64,000 nucleotides of DNA from Bacteroidales bacterium UBA3297 (GTDB taxonomy: Bacteria; Bacteroidota; Bacteroidia; Bacteroidales; Paludibacteraceae), in assembly GCA_002362105.1 (NCBI GenBank), contig DETD01000019.1, positions 302,820 to 366,819 of the forward strand, written 5' to 3'. A program made the translations under genes and the position numbers. The notes beneath the pieces are model-generated. The model saw only the letters and a program-made list of their open reading frames with translations, ran no database searches and was not told where the DNA came from. This document shows, piece by piece, positions 1-8,680 of the stretch (position 1 is its first letter; each line of letters starts with the position of its first letter).

Positions 1-82
1 GACCTATAGTGAAAGGATCGAAACTGCCAGGGAAAACGGCGATGCGTTCATTGGGTTGCAGTTTGTTGTTTGATTTAGTCAT
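1..82 (-). CDS. coaD: Pantetheine-phosphate adenylyltransferase, N-terminal part (runs off the left edge)
   Basis: On the minus strand an ATG at 80-82 opens a frame that stays open to the window edge. After about 15 residues it reads VFPGSFDPFTIG, the nucleotide-binding start of phosphopantetheine adenylyltransferase (G-S-F-D-P-x-T-x-G-H signature). The family converts 4'-phosphopantetheine and ATP to dephospho-CoA in the cytoplasm. It lies 50 bp after thiL on the same strand and is probably the last visible gene of purN-thiL-coaD. Only 27 residues are present, but the motif is very specific. Confidence 0.85.
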   Translation of the reverse strand, partial: MTKSNNKLQPNERIAVFPGSFDPFTIG

Positions 83-132
83 TAATGATAGGTTTATAAA
101 ACACGGTGCGGGCCTTGGCCCGCATCCGCAGG

Positions 133-1215
133 TTATTCATTATTGTCTGTTTTCTTGTCCTCGCCAGAGAAAGCGTTCCAACCTTGGGCGACGATGTTGT
201 GCTCTTGTCCGTCTCGTCCGATCAGGCAGCAGCCCATTTCGGGTTTTGTGGTGTGCCCAATCACTTTAATGCCCTTCAGGTTTTGGAAGACGTCGTTCGT
301 CTCGAGAGGAACAGTGAAAAGCAGTTCGTAGTCCTCACCGCCGTGCAGTGCCACCGTGCTCACGTTCATGTTCACCTCTTCGGCCATAACGGCAGTCTGG
401 TAGTCGATAGGCAACCGGTCTTCGTAGATGCGGCAGCCCACATTGCTCTGCTTGCAGATGTGGAGCAGTTCCGACGACAGTCCGTCTGAAATATCCATCA
501 TAGAAGTTGGAACCACGTTGATGCGTTCGAGTGCCTCGATAATGTCTTTGCGGGCTTCGGGTTTGAGCTGTCGCTGTATGATGTAGTTCTTCGATGCGAA
601 GACCTCGCCGTCGGAGTCGGGAGCAAGCCCGGTCTTTTTGTAGACCTGGTTTTCGCGTTCCAAAAAGAGCAGACCCATATAGGCCGCGCCCAAATCGCCA
701 GAAACGCAGATGAGGTCGGTGCTGCCGGCCGTGTTTCGGCAAACCACCTTGTTAGGGTCGGCTTCGCCGATGCAGGTGATGGAGATGGCCAGACCGGTGA
801 GGCTGGCAGAGGTGTCGCCACCAATAATGTCGACACCATACTGCTCGCAGGCAATGCGGATGCCGGCATAAAGTTCTTCCACATCTTCCAAAGCGAATTT
901 CTTCGAGAATGCCAGCGATACGGTAATCTGTTTTGGAGTACCGTTCATTGCATAGATGTCGGAGAAATTGACCACGGCCGCCTTATAGCCCAAATGTTTG
1001 AGCGGGCAGTAGGCCAGGTTGAAGTGAACGCCCTCCATCAGCAGGTCGGTAGTAACCAGGGTGCGCTTGCCGTTGTTGAAGTCAAGAATGGCAGCGTCGT
1101 CGCCCACGCCTTTGATGGTAGAGGCGTTAGGTTCGGGCAGGTTCTCGGTCAGGTGGTCGATAAGCCCGAATTCGCCCAAAGTCGATATCTCGGTTCTGTC
1201 TTTTCCTTCTTTCAT
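133..1215 (-). CDS. thiL: Thiamine-monophosphate kinase
   Basis: 360 residues, the normal size for ThiL, which phosphorylates thiamine monophosphate to the coenzyme thiamine diphosphate. AIR-synthase-like fold signatures are visible: GVGDDAAIL near residue 37, the TDLLMEGVHF metal/ATP loop, IGGDTSAS and MMDISDGLSSELLH, and GGEDYELLF near the C-terminus. It starts 8 bp after the purN stop on the same strand, so the two are very likely co-transcribed. No thi-box is seen upstream. Confidence 0.93.
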   Translation of the reverse strand: MKEGKDRTEISTLGEFGLIDHLTENLPEPNASTIKGVGDDAAILDFNNGKRTLVTTDLLMEGVHFNLAYCPLKHLGYKAAVVNFSDIYAMNGTPKQITVSLAFSKKFALEDVEELYAGIRIACEQYGVDIIGGDTSASLTGLAISITCIGEADPNKVVCRNTAGSTDLICVSGDLGAAYMGLLFLERENQVYKKTGLAPDSDGEVFASKNYIIQRQLKPEARKDIIEALERINVVPTSMMDISDGLSSELLHICKQSNVGCRIYEDRLPIDYQTAVMAEEVNMNVSTVALHGGEDYELLFTVPLETNDVFQNLKGIKVIGHTTKPEMGCCLIGRDGQEHNIVAQGWNAFSGEDKKTDNNE

Positions 1216-1223
1216 TGCGCAAC

Positions 1224-1796
1224 TTATTTTTTAAGGTTAGCAATGGCTTGCCTTACGGCAGCGGGGAAGTAGATGTATTCCAATTTGTGGACGTTAGCGG
1301 CAACGTCGTCGGGAGTGTCGGTCGGAGCCACAGGGCAGTGGGCCTGGCAAATGGTGTTGCCGTGGTCGTAGTGGCTGTCGACGTAGTGGATGGTAATGCC
1401 GCTTTCCGTCTCTTTGGCGGCAACAACCGCCTCGTGGACGTGGTGTCCGTACATACCCTTGCCGCCGTATTTAGGCAGGAGGGCCGGATGGATGTTGACA
1501 ATGCGGTGAGGGTATGCCTCGACCATAGCTTCCGGAATTTTCAAGAGGAAGCCCGCCAAGATGATAAAGTCGATGCCGTCGTTCTGGAGCTGTTTCAGAA
1601 TAGAACCGTCTTCCAACTGCTGTTTAGAGAAAGTTTGAGACGGAATACCCAGTTTTTTTGCACGTTCGTGGACGTAAGCGTCTTGTTTGTTAACCAAAAT
1701 ATAGGGAAAGCAAACTTCCTTGTCGTTTGCAAAATTTGTAATGATGTTTTCGGCGTTACTGCCTGAACCAGAAGCGAAAATGGCTATTTTTATCAT
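1224..1796 (-). CDS. purN: Phosphoribosylglycinamide formyltransferase
   Basis: 190 residues beginning IKIAIFASGSGSNAENI, the N-terminal phosphate-binding loop of PurN. The catalytic region HPALLPKYGGKGMYGHHVHEAV and the later HYVD..YDHGNTI segment match the formyltetrahydrofolate-dependent GAR transformylases of purine synthesis. It is the first gene of the minus-strand run and is divergent from acpP. The 210-bp gap to acpP holds the acpP promoter; no clear minus-strand TAnnTTTG box was found near the purN start. Confidence 0.93.
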   Translation of the reverse strand: MIKIAIFASGSGSNAENIITNFANDKEVCFPYILVNKQDAYVHERAKKLGIPSQTFSKQQLEDGSILKQLQNDGIDFIILAGFLLKIPEAMVEAYPHRIVNIHPALLPKYGGKGMYGHHVHEAVVAAKETESGITIHYVDSHYDHGNTICQAHCPVAPTDTPDDVAANVHKLEYIYFPAAVRQAIANLKK

Positions 1797-1876
1797 GTTA
1801 ATTCTGAAAATTTAATCCGTTTTAAAGTGCTTAAAATATGTTATAAAAGCCGTAAATATGCAAATTTGATAGTCGA

Positions 1877-1955
1877 TTGTTTTTTTAATTGCTCAGAATT
1901 AGTAATTTTGTGCAATTTTTAAAAAACGTAGCTGGAAGGGAACGCCCTTATCCAG
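1877..1955 (+). promoter_or_regulatory. acpP promoter and 5'-UTR hairpin
   Basis: TAATTTTG at 1903-1910 matches the Bacteroidota -7 box. TTG at 1877-1879 is a weak, slightly far -33 element. In the leader, 1932-1955 can fold as CTGG-A-AGGG, AACG loop, CCCT-TAT-CCAG. The hairpin lies 51 bp before the acpP start and has no T-run, so it is more likely an mRNA stability or translation element than a terminator. Confidence 0.55.
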
Positions 1956-2006
1956 TCACAAAATTAGCATTTTATAATTTATTCATTAATTAAAAAGATA
2001 AAAATT

Positions 2007-2252
2007 ATGGCAAACGAAGATGTAGCATCAAGAGTTAAGGCTATTATTGCTGACAAGTTGGGTGTAGAAGAATCAGAGGTTACTCCAGAAGCAAGCTTCA
2101 CAAACGACCTTGGTGCTGATTCTCTTGACACAGTTGAATTGATCATGGAATTTGAGAAGGATTTCAACATCACTATTCCAGAAGAAGAGTCAACAAAGAT
2201 CGTTACTGTAGGCGACGCAATCGCTCACATCGAAGCTGCAGTTGCAAAATAA
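2007..2252 (+). CDS. acpP: Acyl carrier protein
   Basis: 81-residue acidic protein with the phosphopantetheine attachment motif GADSLDTVELIMEFE; the serine carries the prosthetic group. It shuttles acyl chains in type II fatty acid synthesis. Followed 28 bp later by fabF, the usual Bacteroidota order acpP-fabF-rnc. Codon use is highly adapted, as expected for an abundant protein. Confidence 0.97.
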   Translation: MANEDVASRVKAIIADKLGVEESEVTPEASFTNDLGADSLDTVELIMEFEKDFNITIPEEESTKIVTVGDAIAHIEAAVAK

Positions 2253-2280
2253 ATTTCATTTTATAGCTTTTTCATAAAGT

Positions 2281-3543
2281 ATGGAATTAAAAAGGGTTGT
2301 AATAACAGGCCTTGGTGCCGTTACCCCTATAGGTAAATCTGTTCCAGAAACATGGAAGGCCGCCCTTGAGGGAGTAAGTGGAGCGGCGCCAATCACATTG
2401 TTTGACGCTTCAAAGCACAAGACACATTTTGCGTGCGAGGTGAAGGACTTTGATCCGTTGCTCTATTTCTCAAAAAAGGATGTAAGAAAGTTTGACCGTT
2501 ACGCACAGTTTGCGGTAGCAGCTGCTACCGAGGCTGTGAAAGATGCCAACTTCGACATGGAGAACACCAACCTCGATCGTATTGGTGTAATCTTCGCGTC
2601 TGGTATCGGCGGTATATCTACTTTCGAAGAGGAAGTCGGCGCATATTACGCTGACCCTGAACGCAATCCGCGTTTCAATCCGTTCTTCATTCCGAAGATG
2701 ATTGGCGATATTGCGGCAGGCCAAATATCAATGATGTACGGTTTCCGTGGTCCAAACTTCGGTACTGTATCGGCTTGCGCCTCTTCAACCAATGCTATAT
2801 GTTGCGCATTCGACACTATTCGATTGGGCAAGGCCGATGCAATTGTAACCGGCGGTGCAGAAGCCGCTATTACAGCTGCAGGCGTTGGTGGCTTTAATTC
2901 CATGAAGGCGCTTTCAACTCGAAACGACTCTCCAGCAACCGCATCTCGTCCGTTCTCATTGTCACGCGACGGTTTTGTAATGGGTGAGGGCTCTGGCTGT
3001 TTGGTGTTCGAGGAAATGGAACACGCTTTGAAACGTGGTGCCAAGATTTACGCCGAAATAGTAGGTACAGCTGGCTCTGGTGATGCCCACCACATTACTG
3101 CTCCACATCCAGAAGGTCTGGGTGCGAAGTTGGTGATGCAGGCGGCCCTCAAGGACGCTGAAATGAAGCCAGAAGACATCGACTATATCAACGTTCATGG
3201 AACATCTACCCCTGCGGGCGATGTTGCTGAATTGAAGGGCGTTCAGGAAGTGTTCGGTGATGCCGCATACAAACTGAACATCAGCTCAACCAAGTCGATG
3301 ACTGGTCACATGCTTGGCGCAACTGGTGCTGTAGAGGCTATCTTCTGCACACTGGCTGTTGTTAACGATATCATTCCTCCTACTATTAATCACGCAGAGG
3401 GAGATGAAGATCCTCATTTCGATCCGAAGTTGAATTTGACTTTCAACAAGCCTGAAAAACGTGTTGTAAGAGCTGCGCTCTCTAACACTTTCGGCTTTGG
3501 CGGCCATAATTCAACCGTTATTGTTAAGAAATTCGTAAAATAA
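2281..3543 (+). CDS. fabF: 3-oxoacyl-[acyl-carrier-protein] synthase II
   Basis: 420 residues, the full KAS II length. The thiolase-fold catalytic triad is visible: Cys in VSACASS, His in NVHGTSTPAGD and His in KSMTGHMLGATGAVEA, plus the glycine-rich C-terminal NTFGFGGHN. It elongates acyl-ACP with malonyl-ACP. Between acpP and rnc in one apparent transcription unit; the rnc start is only 4 bp after the stop codon. Confidence 0.96.
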   Translation: MELKRVVITGLGAVTPIGKSVPETWKAALEGVSGAAPITLFDASKHKTHFACEVKDFDPLLYFSKKDVRKFDRYAQFAVAAATEAVKDANFDMENTNLDRIGVIFASGIGGISTFEEEVGAYYADPERNPRFNPFFIPKMIGDIAAGQISMMYGFRGPNFGTVSACASSTNAICCAFDTIRLGKADAIVTGGAEAAITAAGVGGFNSMKALSTRNDSPATASRPFSLSRDGFVMGEGSGCLVFEEMEHALKRGAKIYAEIVGTAGSGDAHHITAPHPEGLGAKLVMQAALKDAEMKPEDIDYINVHGTSTPAGDVAELKGVQEVFGDAAYKLNISSTKSMTGHMLGATGAVEAIFCTLAVVNDIIPPTINHAEGDEDPHFDPKLNLTFNKPEKRVVRAALSNTFGFGGHNSTVIVKKFVK

Positions 3544-3547
3544 GGAC

Positions 3548-4369
3548 GTGTTTAACAATCTTATTAAGAAAATAAGGCTCTTTAGGGTTCCCCGAAAAGA
3601 GCCTTATCTTTTTCTGACAGGTATAGGCATTATACCTAAGAATATTCAGTACTACGAGGTTGCTTTCTCTCACAAGTCGGTGGGTAAGAAAGTCGATGGC
3701 AAACAGGTGAACAACGAGCGTTTGGAGTACTTGGGCGATGCCCTGCTCGATGCCGTTGCTGCCGATATTCTCTACCATACTTATCCGTCTAAACCCGAAG
3801 GCTTCCTCACCAATGCGCGTGCTAAACTGGTGCAACGCGAAACCCTCAACAAAGTGGCTGTGGCCATGCAACTCGACAAGGTGGTGGTCTTCCCCGCTAA
3901 AAACCAGTCGCATAACATCAACGTGTTTGGTAACGCGTTCGAGGCTTTGGTTGGTGCCTTGTTCCTCGATTACGGTTACGACGAGTGCCGTGCGTTTTTC
4001 CAAGATGTTGTTCTAGCCCGTTTCCTTAATTTGGAAAAGGCGGTTAGCGTTGAGGTTAATTTTAAGTCGAAGCTGATTGAATGGTGCCAGAAATACAGGG
4101 CACAGGTCGACTTTAACTTGCTGGAGACCAAGAAGGATGAGAAAGGTAACCAACTCTTCCAGACTATGATTATGATTAATGGTATTCCGGCAGGGTCGGG
4201 TACGGGTTACACCAAGCGCGACAGCCAGCAAAAAGCCGCTCAGAAAGCATTGGCGAAAGTGAGAACGAACAAAATGCATTATTTAAGTTCGAAAGTGCTT
4301 AAAAAAGGTCCGGACACAGATACGGAAGAAAGTCAGGGGCAACAATGGCCGCCTGCTGAAAAAAAATAA
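3548..4369 (+). CDS. rnc: Ribonuclease III
   Basis: 273 residues with a GTG start. The RNase III signature NNERLEYLGDALLDAVAADI sits near residue 57 and includes the metal-binding Glu/Asp residues. The C-terminal double-stranded-RNA-binding domain runs from about NFKSKLIEWCQK to GSGTGYTKRDSQQKAAQKAL. The N-terminal KIRLF..RKEPY segment resembles the start of Bacteroides RNase III, which supports this early GTG. The first codons are embedded in a strong hairpin (3572-3607). The C-terminal tail beyond the dsRBD is polar and poorly conserved. Confidence 0.93.
   Translation: MFNNLIKKIRLFRVPRKEPYLFLTGIGIIPKNIQYYEVAFSHKSVGKKVDGKQVNNERLEYLGDALLDAVAADILYHTYPSKPEGFLTNARAKLVQRETLNKVAVAMQLDKVVVFPAKNQSHNINVFGNAFEALVGALFLDYGYDECRAFFQDVVLARFLNLEKAVSVEVNFKSKLIEWCQKYRAQVDFNLLETKKDEKGNQLFQTMIMINGIPAGSGTGYTKRDSQQKAAQKALAKVRTNKMHYLSSKVLKKGPDTDTEESQGQQWPPAEKK
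3572..3616 (+). promoter_or_regulatory. Terminator-like hairpin inside the first codons of rnc
   Basis: ATAAGGCTCTTT (3572-3583) pairs perfectly with AAAGAGCCTTAT (3596-3607). A further GGG/CCC can form in the loop, and CTTTTTCT follows. The structure has the shape of an intrinsic terminator but lies inside the rnc reading frame, just after fabF. It could attenuate rnc transcription or be a double-stranded target for the RNase III it encodes. Confidence 0.65.
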
Positions 4370-4378
4370 TCTGAATTT

Positions 4379-4425
4379 AATGGCGTTATGGGGCAATGGG
4401 CTTCACAACGCCATTATTTTTTTTA
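4379..4425 (+). terminator. Terminator of acpP-fabF-rnc
   Basis: Stem AATGGCGTT (4379-4387) / AACGCCATT (4407-4415) followed by an eight-T run, 10 bp after the rnc stop. Confidence 0.8.
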
Positions 4426-4484
4426 GTTTAGACCTTTATTGTTGTACTAGTTAACTTTGTTGAAAATGCAACTAATTGGGCGCG

Positions 4485-4519
4485 TTTGTTGGTTTTTTGC
4501 GAGTTGTTTCCTAACTTTG
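4485..4519 (+). promoter_or_regulatory. Promoter of the acyl-CoA synthetase gene
   Basis: TAACTTTG at 4512-4519 matches the -7 box; TTTG at 4485-4488 is 23 bp upstream, slightly long. A second TAACTTTG occurs at 4452-4459. Confidence 0.5.
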
Positions 4520-4542
4520 CCCCAGATTTTACATAACAACAG

Positions 4543-6372
4543 ATGTTAGAAAATTTGCATTTGGGCACTTTCGCTTCTGAAAATGCCCGTCGTTTTGGCG
4601 AAAAAGTCGCCTTTTACAATAGAAATGAGAATGGCGAATGGCTGCCTATAACTTGGCGTGAGGCCAATGAACAGGTAGAAAGAATGGCGATTTCGTTCCT
4701 GGCTTACGGGTTGAAACCTGGCGATAAGGTCGGCATTTATTCTCAGAACATGGTGGAAATAATTGTTGTTGACCTGGCTTTGCAGGCTATCCGTTGCGTT
4801 TCTGTCCCAATGTATGCGACACAGAGTGCCGAACAGGTCGACTACATCGTTAAAGATGCAGATATCCATATTATTTTCACTGGCGAGCAATACCAATTCG
4901 ACGAAACGGTCAAGGTCATTGCCGGAAACGACTCCATCAAGACGGTTGTCGGTATCGACCCTTCCATCAATTTTGGCGGTTTGGCGCAGGCTGTCCGCTA
5001 CGAGGACTTCTTGAAACAGGGCGACGGTAGGGAAGACTTGAAGGCCGAGATTGCCGAAAGACAGAAGCAACTCAATTACGACGATATTGCCATCTTGATT
5101 TATACCAGTGGTACCACTGGCGAGCCTAAGGGCGTTATTCTGACTGCTGGTAACGCGCACCAGGCGCTGATTATCCACCGCGACCGTATGGGCCACTTGC
5201 TGGAAAAGGGTGGAACTTCGATGAGTTTCCTCCCATTGAGCCATATCTTCGAGCGTGGCTGGTCTTATGTGTGTATGATGGCCCAAATTCCAATTTACGT
5301 TAATCGCAATCCGAAGGAGATAGCCGTCCGGTTGAAGGAAGTGCATCCTAGCTATATGTGTGCGGTTCCCCGTTTCTGGGAGAAAGTCTACGCGGGCGTA
5401 CACGAGAAGTTGGAAGCCTTCCCAAGCCTTTTGCGCAAGTTCGCTTTCCACGCTATCGAGGTAGGAAAAGAATACAACCTGGGTCACAAGATGGTCGGCA
5501 AAAAGCCATCGGCATGGTTGACCTTCCGTTATAATTTTTACGACAAGACGTTGTTCCACTTGCTCCGTAAGGCGGTTGGTCTGGAACGGGGCATGATGTT
5601 CCCGGTTGCGGGTGCCGCATGTAGCGAGAAGGTGAACGCCTTTATGCACAGCGTAGGCGTGAACTTTGTGGTGGGCTACGGACTGACTGAAACCTTCGCT
5701 ACCGTATGTTGTTACAATGTCGATAACGGCGGATACATGCTGACGTCGGCCGGAGAACTGATGGACGGTTACGAGGCCAAGATTGACCCTACAAACAACG
5801 AGATATTGTTGAAGAGTCCGACTATTACACCGGGTTACTACAACAAGCCGGCCGCTACCAGCGAGGCCTTTACCGAAGACGGATTTTTCCGTACGGGCGA
5901 TGCCGGCCGTATGGTGCAGGGCGCACGCTACAAGGAACTGGTGATAATTGAACGCATTAAGGAACTTTTCAAAACCTCGAACGGTAAATACATCGCGCCA
6001 CAGCAGATTGAGATGCTGCTGGAGGGCGACAAGTATATTGACCAGAGCTGTGTGATTGCCGACGGTCGCAAGTACGTTACCGCCCTGCTTATTCCTGAAT
6101 ACAAGCAGGTCGAGAACTTCGCTGCTGAAAACGGCATTGCCTACAACTCGATGGAGGAACTGCTGGCCAACGCAAAGGTGCAGGAACTGTTTACAAAACA
6201 TGTGGCCGATGCGGTAGATAAACTGGCCGCTTACGAGAAAGTGAAATACTTCACCTTGCTGGCACATCCGTTCAGCATGGAGAAAGGTGAGTTGACCAAT
6301 ACCCTGAAGATGAAGCGCAAGGTCATCAACCAGCACTTTGCGGAACAGATTGAGTCGATGTACAGTCACTAA
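4543..6372 (+). CDS. Long-chain fatty acid--CoA ligase (AMP-forming)
   Basis: 609 residues, FadD/LCFACS size. The P-loop-like AMP-binding motif IYTSGTTGEPKGV is at about residue 185, YGLTET at about 378, and the FFRTGDAG/KTSNGKYIAPQQIE hinge and C-terminal regions follow. The enzyme would activate long-chain fatty acids to acyl-CoA via an acyl-adenylate, probably at the inner membrane face. It has its own promoter and a terminator-like hairpin after it, so it is probably monocistronic. The exact chain-length preference cannot be inferred. Confidence 0.9.
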   Translation: MLENLHLGTFASENARRFGEKVAFYNRNENGEWLPITWREANEQVERMAISFLAYGLKPGDKVGIYSQNMVEIIVVDLALQAIRCVSVPMYATQSAEQVDYIVKDADIHIIFTGEQYQFDETVKVIAGNDSIKTVVGIDPSINFGGLAQAVRYEDFLKQGDGREDLKAEIAERQKQLNYDDIAILIYTSGTTGEPKGVILTAGNAHQALIIHRDRMGHLLEKGGTSMSFLPLSHIFERGWSYVCMMAQIPIYVNRNPKEIAVRLKEVHPSYMCAVPRFWEKVYAGVHEKLEAFPSLLRKFAFHAIEVGKEYNLGHKMVGKKPSAWLTFRYNFYDKTLFHLLRKAVGLERGMMFPVAGAACSEKVNAFMHSVGVNFVVGYGLTETFATVCCYNVDNGGYMLTSAGELMDGYEAKIDPTNNEILLKSPTITPGYYNKPAATSEAFTEDGFFRTGDAGRMVQGARYKELVIIERIKELFKTSNGKYIAPQQIEMLLEGDKYIDQSCVIADGRKYVTALLIPEYKQVENFAAENGIAYNSMEELLANAKVQELFTKHVADAVDKLAAYEKVKYFTLLAHPFSMEKGELTNTLKMKRKVINQHFAEQIESMYSH

Positions 6373-6394
6373 CAGGGGAAAATAACAAGAACAG

Positions 6395-6427
6395 CGGGGA
6401 CATACCGGTAGCGGTGTGTCCCCGTTT
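6395..6427 (+). terminator. GC-rich hairpin after the acyl-CoA synthetase gene
   Basis: CGGGGACA (6395-6402) pairs with TGTCCCCG (6417-6424), with an inner ACC/GGT; only three Ts follow. Confidence 0.6.
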
Positions 6428-6473
6428 CATATCTCACAAGTGTGTTTCGCTTTATTATTTCCCACATTTTTAA

Positions 6474-6481
6474 TAACTTTG
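6474..6481 (+). promoter_or_regulatory. -7 box of the prfB promoter
   Basis: TAACTTTG, 36 bp upstream of the prfB ATG. No clear TTTG 19-21 bp further upstream. Confidence 0.5.
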
Positions 6482-6517
6482 TACCCACAAACAATTAATC
6501 CCCATTTATTAGAAAAA

Positions 6518-7637
6518 ATGATTACGATAGACCAACTTAAAGATGTGTTGGAACGCGAGGGCGCGTTGAGGAGGTATCTTTGACATCGATGCCAAGTTAA
6601 TCCAGATTCAAGAAGAAGAACTCCGCACCCAGGCGCCTGGCTTTTGGGACGACCAGAAGGCCGCAGAGGCGCAGATGAAGAAAGTAAAGGACTTGAAGCG
6701 TTGGGTTGAGCTGTATAACGAAGTGCATGCGGCCGCCGAAGAAACGCAGAATGCCTTTGAATTCTATAAAGAAGAAATTGTAACCGAGGAAGAGGTCGAC
6801 AAGGCTTATGCGCACGCCAAAGCCCTTATTGAAGACCTTGAACTCCGTAATATGCTCCGTAACGAGGAAGACCACATGGACGCTGTGCTGAAAATTGTGG
6901 CAGGCGCAGGTGGTACCGAGGCACAAGACTGGGCCGACATGCTGTTCCGCATGTACCAGCGCTGGTGCGAGCGCAGGGGCTACACCTACAGCATCTCGAA
7001 CTTCCAGGAAGGCGATACCGTGGGCATTAAAACAGCCTCGATTGAGATTCACGGAGATATGGCCTATGGCTATTTGAAGAGCGAGAACGGAGTGCATCGT
7101 TTGGTGCGCGTTTCTCCTTATAATGCCCAAGGTAAGCGTATGACCTCGTTCTCTTCTGTGTTCGTTGTGCCTTTGGTCGACGACAGTATTGAGGTGAACG
7201 TAGACGTCAGCAAAATTTCGTGGGATACCTTCCGCTCGAGTGGTGCCGGTGGTCAGAACGTGAACAAGGTGGAGTCTGGTGTGCGCTTGCGCTACCAGTT
7301 TACCGACCCTTATACCGGTGAACAGGAAGAAATTCTGATTGAAAACACCGAAACCCGCGACCAACCGAAAAACCGTGAGAACGCAATGCGCCAGTTGCGC
7401 TCTATTTTGTACGATAAGGAACTGCAACACCGTATGGCGGAACGCGATAAGGTGGAGGCCGCTAAGAAGAAGATTGAGTGGGGCTCGCAGATACGCAGTT
7501 ATGTCTTCGATGACCGACGCGTTAAGGACCACCGTACCAACTTCCAAAGCAGCAATGTGCAGAATGTGATGGACGGCGACATCGACGATTTCATCAAAGC
7601 CTACCTGATGGAGTTTGGAGGCGGTGAAAACAAATAA
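6518..7637 (+). CDS. prfB: Peptide chain release factor 2, with programmed +1 frameshift
   Basis: Translation starts at ATG 6518 (MITIDQLKDV), reaches an in-frame TGA at 6581-6583 as codon 22, and must shift +1 to continue as GAC ATC GAT from 6582 to the stop at 7637. The joined product is about 372 residues. RF2 terminates at UGA and UAA. The peptidyl-hydrolysis GGQ motif is present in SSGAGGQNVNKVESGVRL, and the codon-recognition region reads SPYNAQGKRMTSFSSVFV, with SPY where SPF is common. An annotation starting at 6675 would lose the N-terminal domain. Followed by its own terminator. Confidence 0.95.
6566..6584 (+). promoter_or_regulatory. RF2 autoregulatory frameshift site
   Basis: Reads TTG AGG AGG TAT CTT TGA C: an internal Shine-Dalgarno-like AGGAGG, a slippery CTT and a UGA followed by C. 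It has the same architecture as the E. coli prfB site. When RF2 is scarce, the ribosome pauses at UGA and shifts +1. Confidence 0.95.
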
Positions 7638-7660
7638 GGTAAAGAACCAGTAATTATATA

Positions 7661-7690
7661 AAGAGGGTGGAAACACACCCTCTTTTTTAT
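7661..7690 (+). terminator. prfB terminator
   Basis: AAGAGGGTG (7661-7669) pairs with CACCCTCTT (7676-7684), followed by TTTTT. Confidence 0.85.
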
Positions 7691-7707
7691 TCGAACAATA
7701 CAGCACA

Positions 7708-8670
7708 ATGACAAAAAAAAGGATCTTAATCTCCTATCACTTGCTCGACGAAGGGTTGGAGGAACTCCGTGAGAAATGCGAGGTGACCATGCCCGAGGCC
7801 GGGCCGTTCAGCAAGGCCGAACTGTTGGAATTGCTTCCGCAATACGACGCGCTGCTGTCTGCTTTCTCGTTGAAAGTCGACAAGGAGGTGATTGAAGCCG
7901 GAGGCTCGCGCTTGAAAATTATTTCGAACTATGCGGTGGGCTACGACAACATCGACACCGACTATGCGCGGCAGAAGGGTATTGCCGTGTGCAACACGCC
8001 CGACCCTGTGATAGAGCCTACGGCCGAACTGGCCTATGCCCTGATGGGCTGTGCCGCACGCCGTCTGGCAGAAGACGACCGGAAAATACGTATCCCTAAC
8101 GGATTGAAGTGGGGTACTTTCGAGAATCTGGGTGTGGGTATGTACGGAAAAACGCTGGGTATAATTGGTATGGGGCGCATCGGCCAGGCTATTGCCCGCC
8201 GTGCCGTGGCCGGTGGTATGCGTATTGTTTACTACAACCGCCACCGCCTCGACGAACCGACCGAACGGCTCTATGGTGCCGAATACAGACCTTTCGGCGA
8301 ACTGTTGGGCGTTTCAGACTTTGTGGCGTTAAGTACTCCGTTGACAAACGAGACCCGCCATCTGATTGATGCCGGAGCTCTGGCTAAAATGAAGCGCTCG
8401 GCAATTCTGGTCAATACCGCACGCGGGGCCGTTGTCGACGAACAGGCTTTGGTGGAGGCGCTGCGCAACCGTACGATCAGAGGCGCTGCCCTCGATGTGT
8501 TTGAACATGAGCCGGTGGTGACCGACGAACTGTACCACCTCGACAATGTGGTGTTGTCGCCCCATTGTGGAACTTCCACTGTTGACGCCCGCATAGCGAT
8601 GGCGCGTTTCGCCGCACAAAACATCCTTAACTTTTTCAGTGGAACAGGGCGCGTTTGCCGTGTTGTTTAA
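7708..8670 (+). CDS. D-isomer-specific 2-hydroxyacid dehydrogenase
   Basis: 320 residues with the NAD-binding GMGRIGQAIARR motif near residue 153. The catalytic Arg is in NTARGAVVDEQAL, Glu in DVFEHEP and His in LSPHCGTST. The family oxidises or reduces D-2-hydroxy acids such as glyoxylate/hydroxypyruvate, phosphoglycerate or lactate; the overall pattern fits a glyoxylate/hydroxypyruvate reductase-like enzyme better than a serA with an ACT domain, which is absent. It is followed 10 bp later by a CotH-type surface protein gene, probably only transcriptionally linked. Confidence 0.85.
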   Translation: MTKKRILISYHLLDEGLEELREKCEVTMPEAGPFSKAELLELLPQYDALLSAFSLKVDKEVIEAGGSRLKIISNYAVGYDNIDTDYARQKGIAVCNTPDPVIEPTAELAYALMGCAARRLAEDDRKIRIPNGLKWGTFENLGVGMYGKTLGIIGMGRIGQAIARRAVAGGMRIVYYNRHRLDEPTERLYGAEYRPFGELLGVSDFVALSTPLTNETRHLIDAGALAKMKRSAILVNTARGAVVDEQALVEALRNRTIRGAALDVFEHEPVVTDELYHLDNVVLSPHCGTSTVDARIAMARFAAQNILNFFSGTGRVCRVV

Positions 8671-8680
8671 ATTGTAGACT

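Noticed and set aside
4546..6369. 607-codon antisense frame to the acyl-CoA synthetase gene
   Set aside because: It mirrors the codon structure of a clear FadD-type gene; no domain, promoter or RBS.
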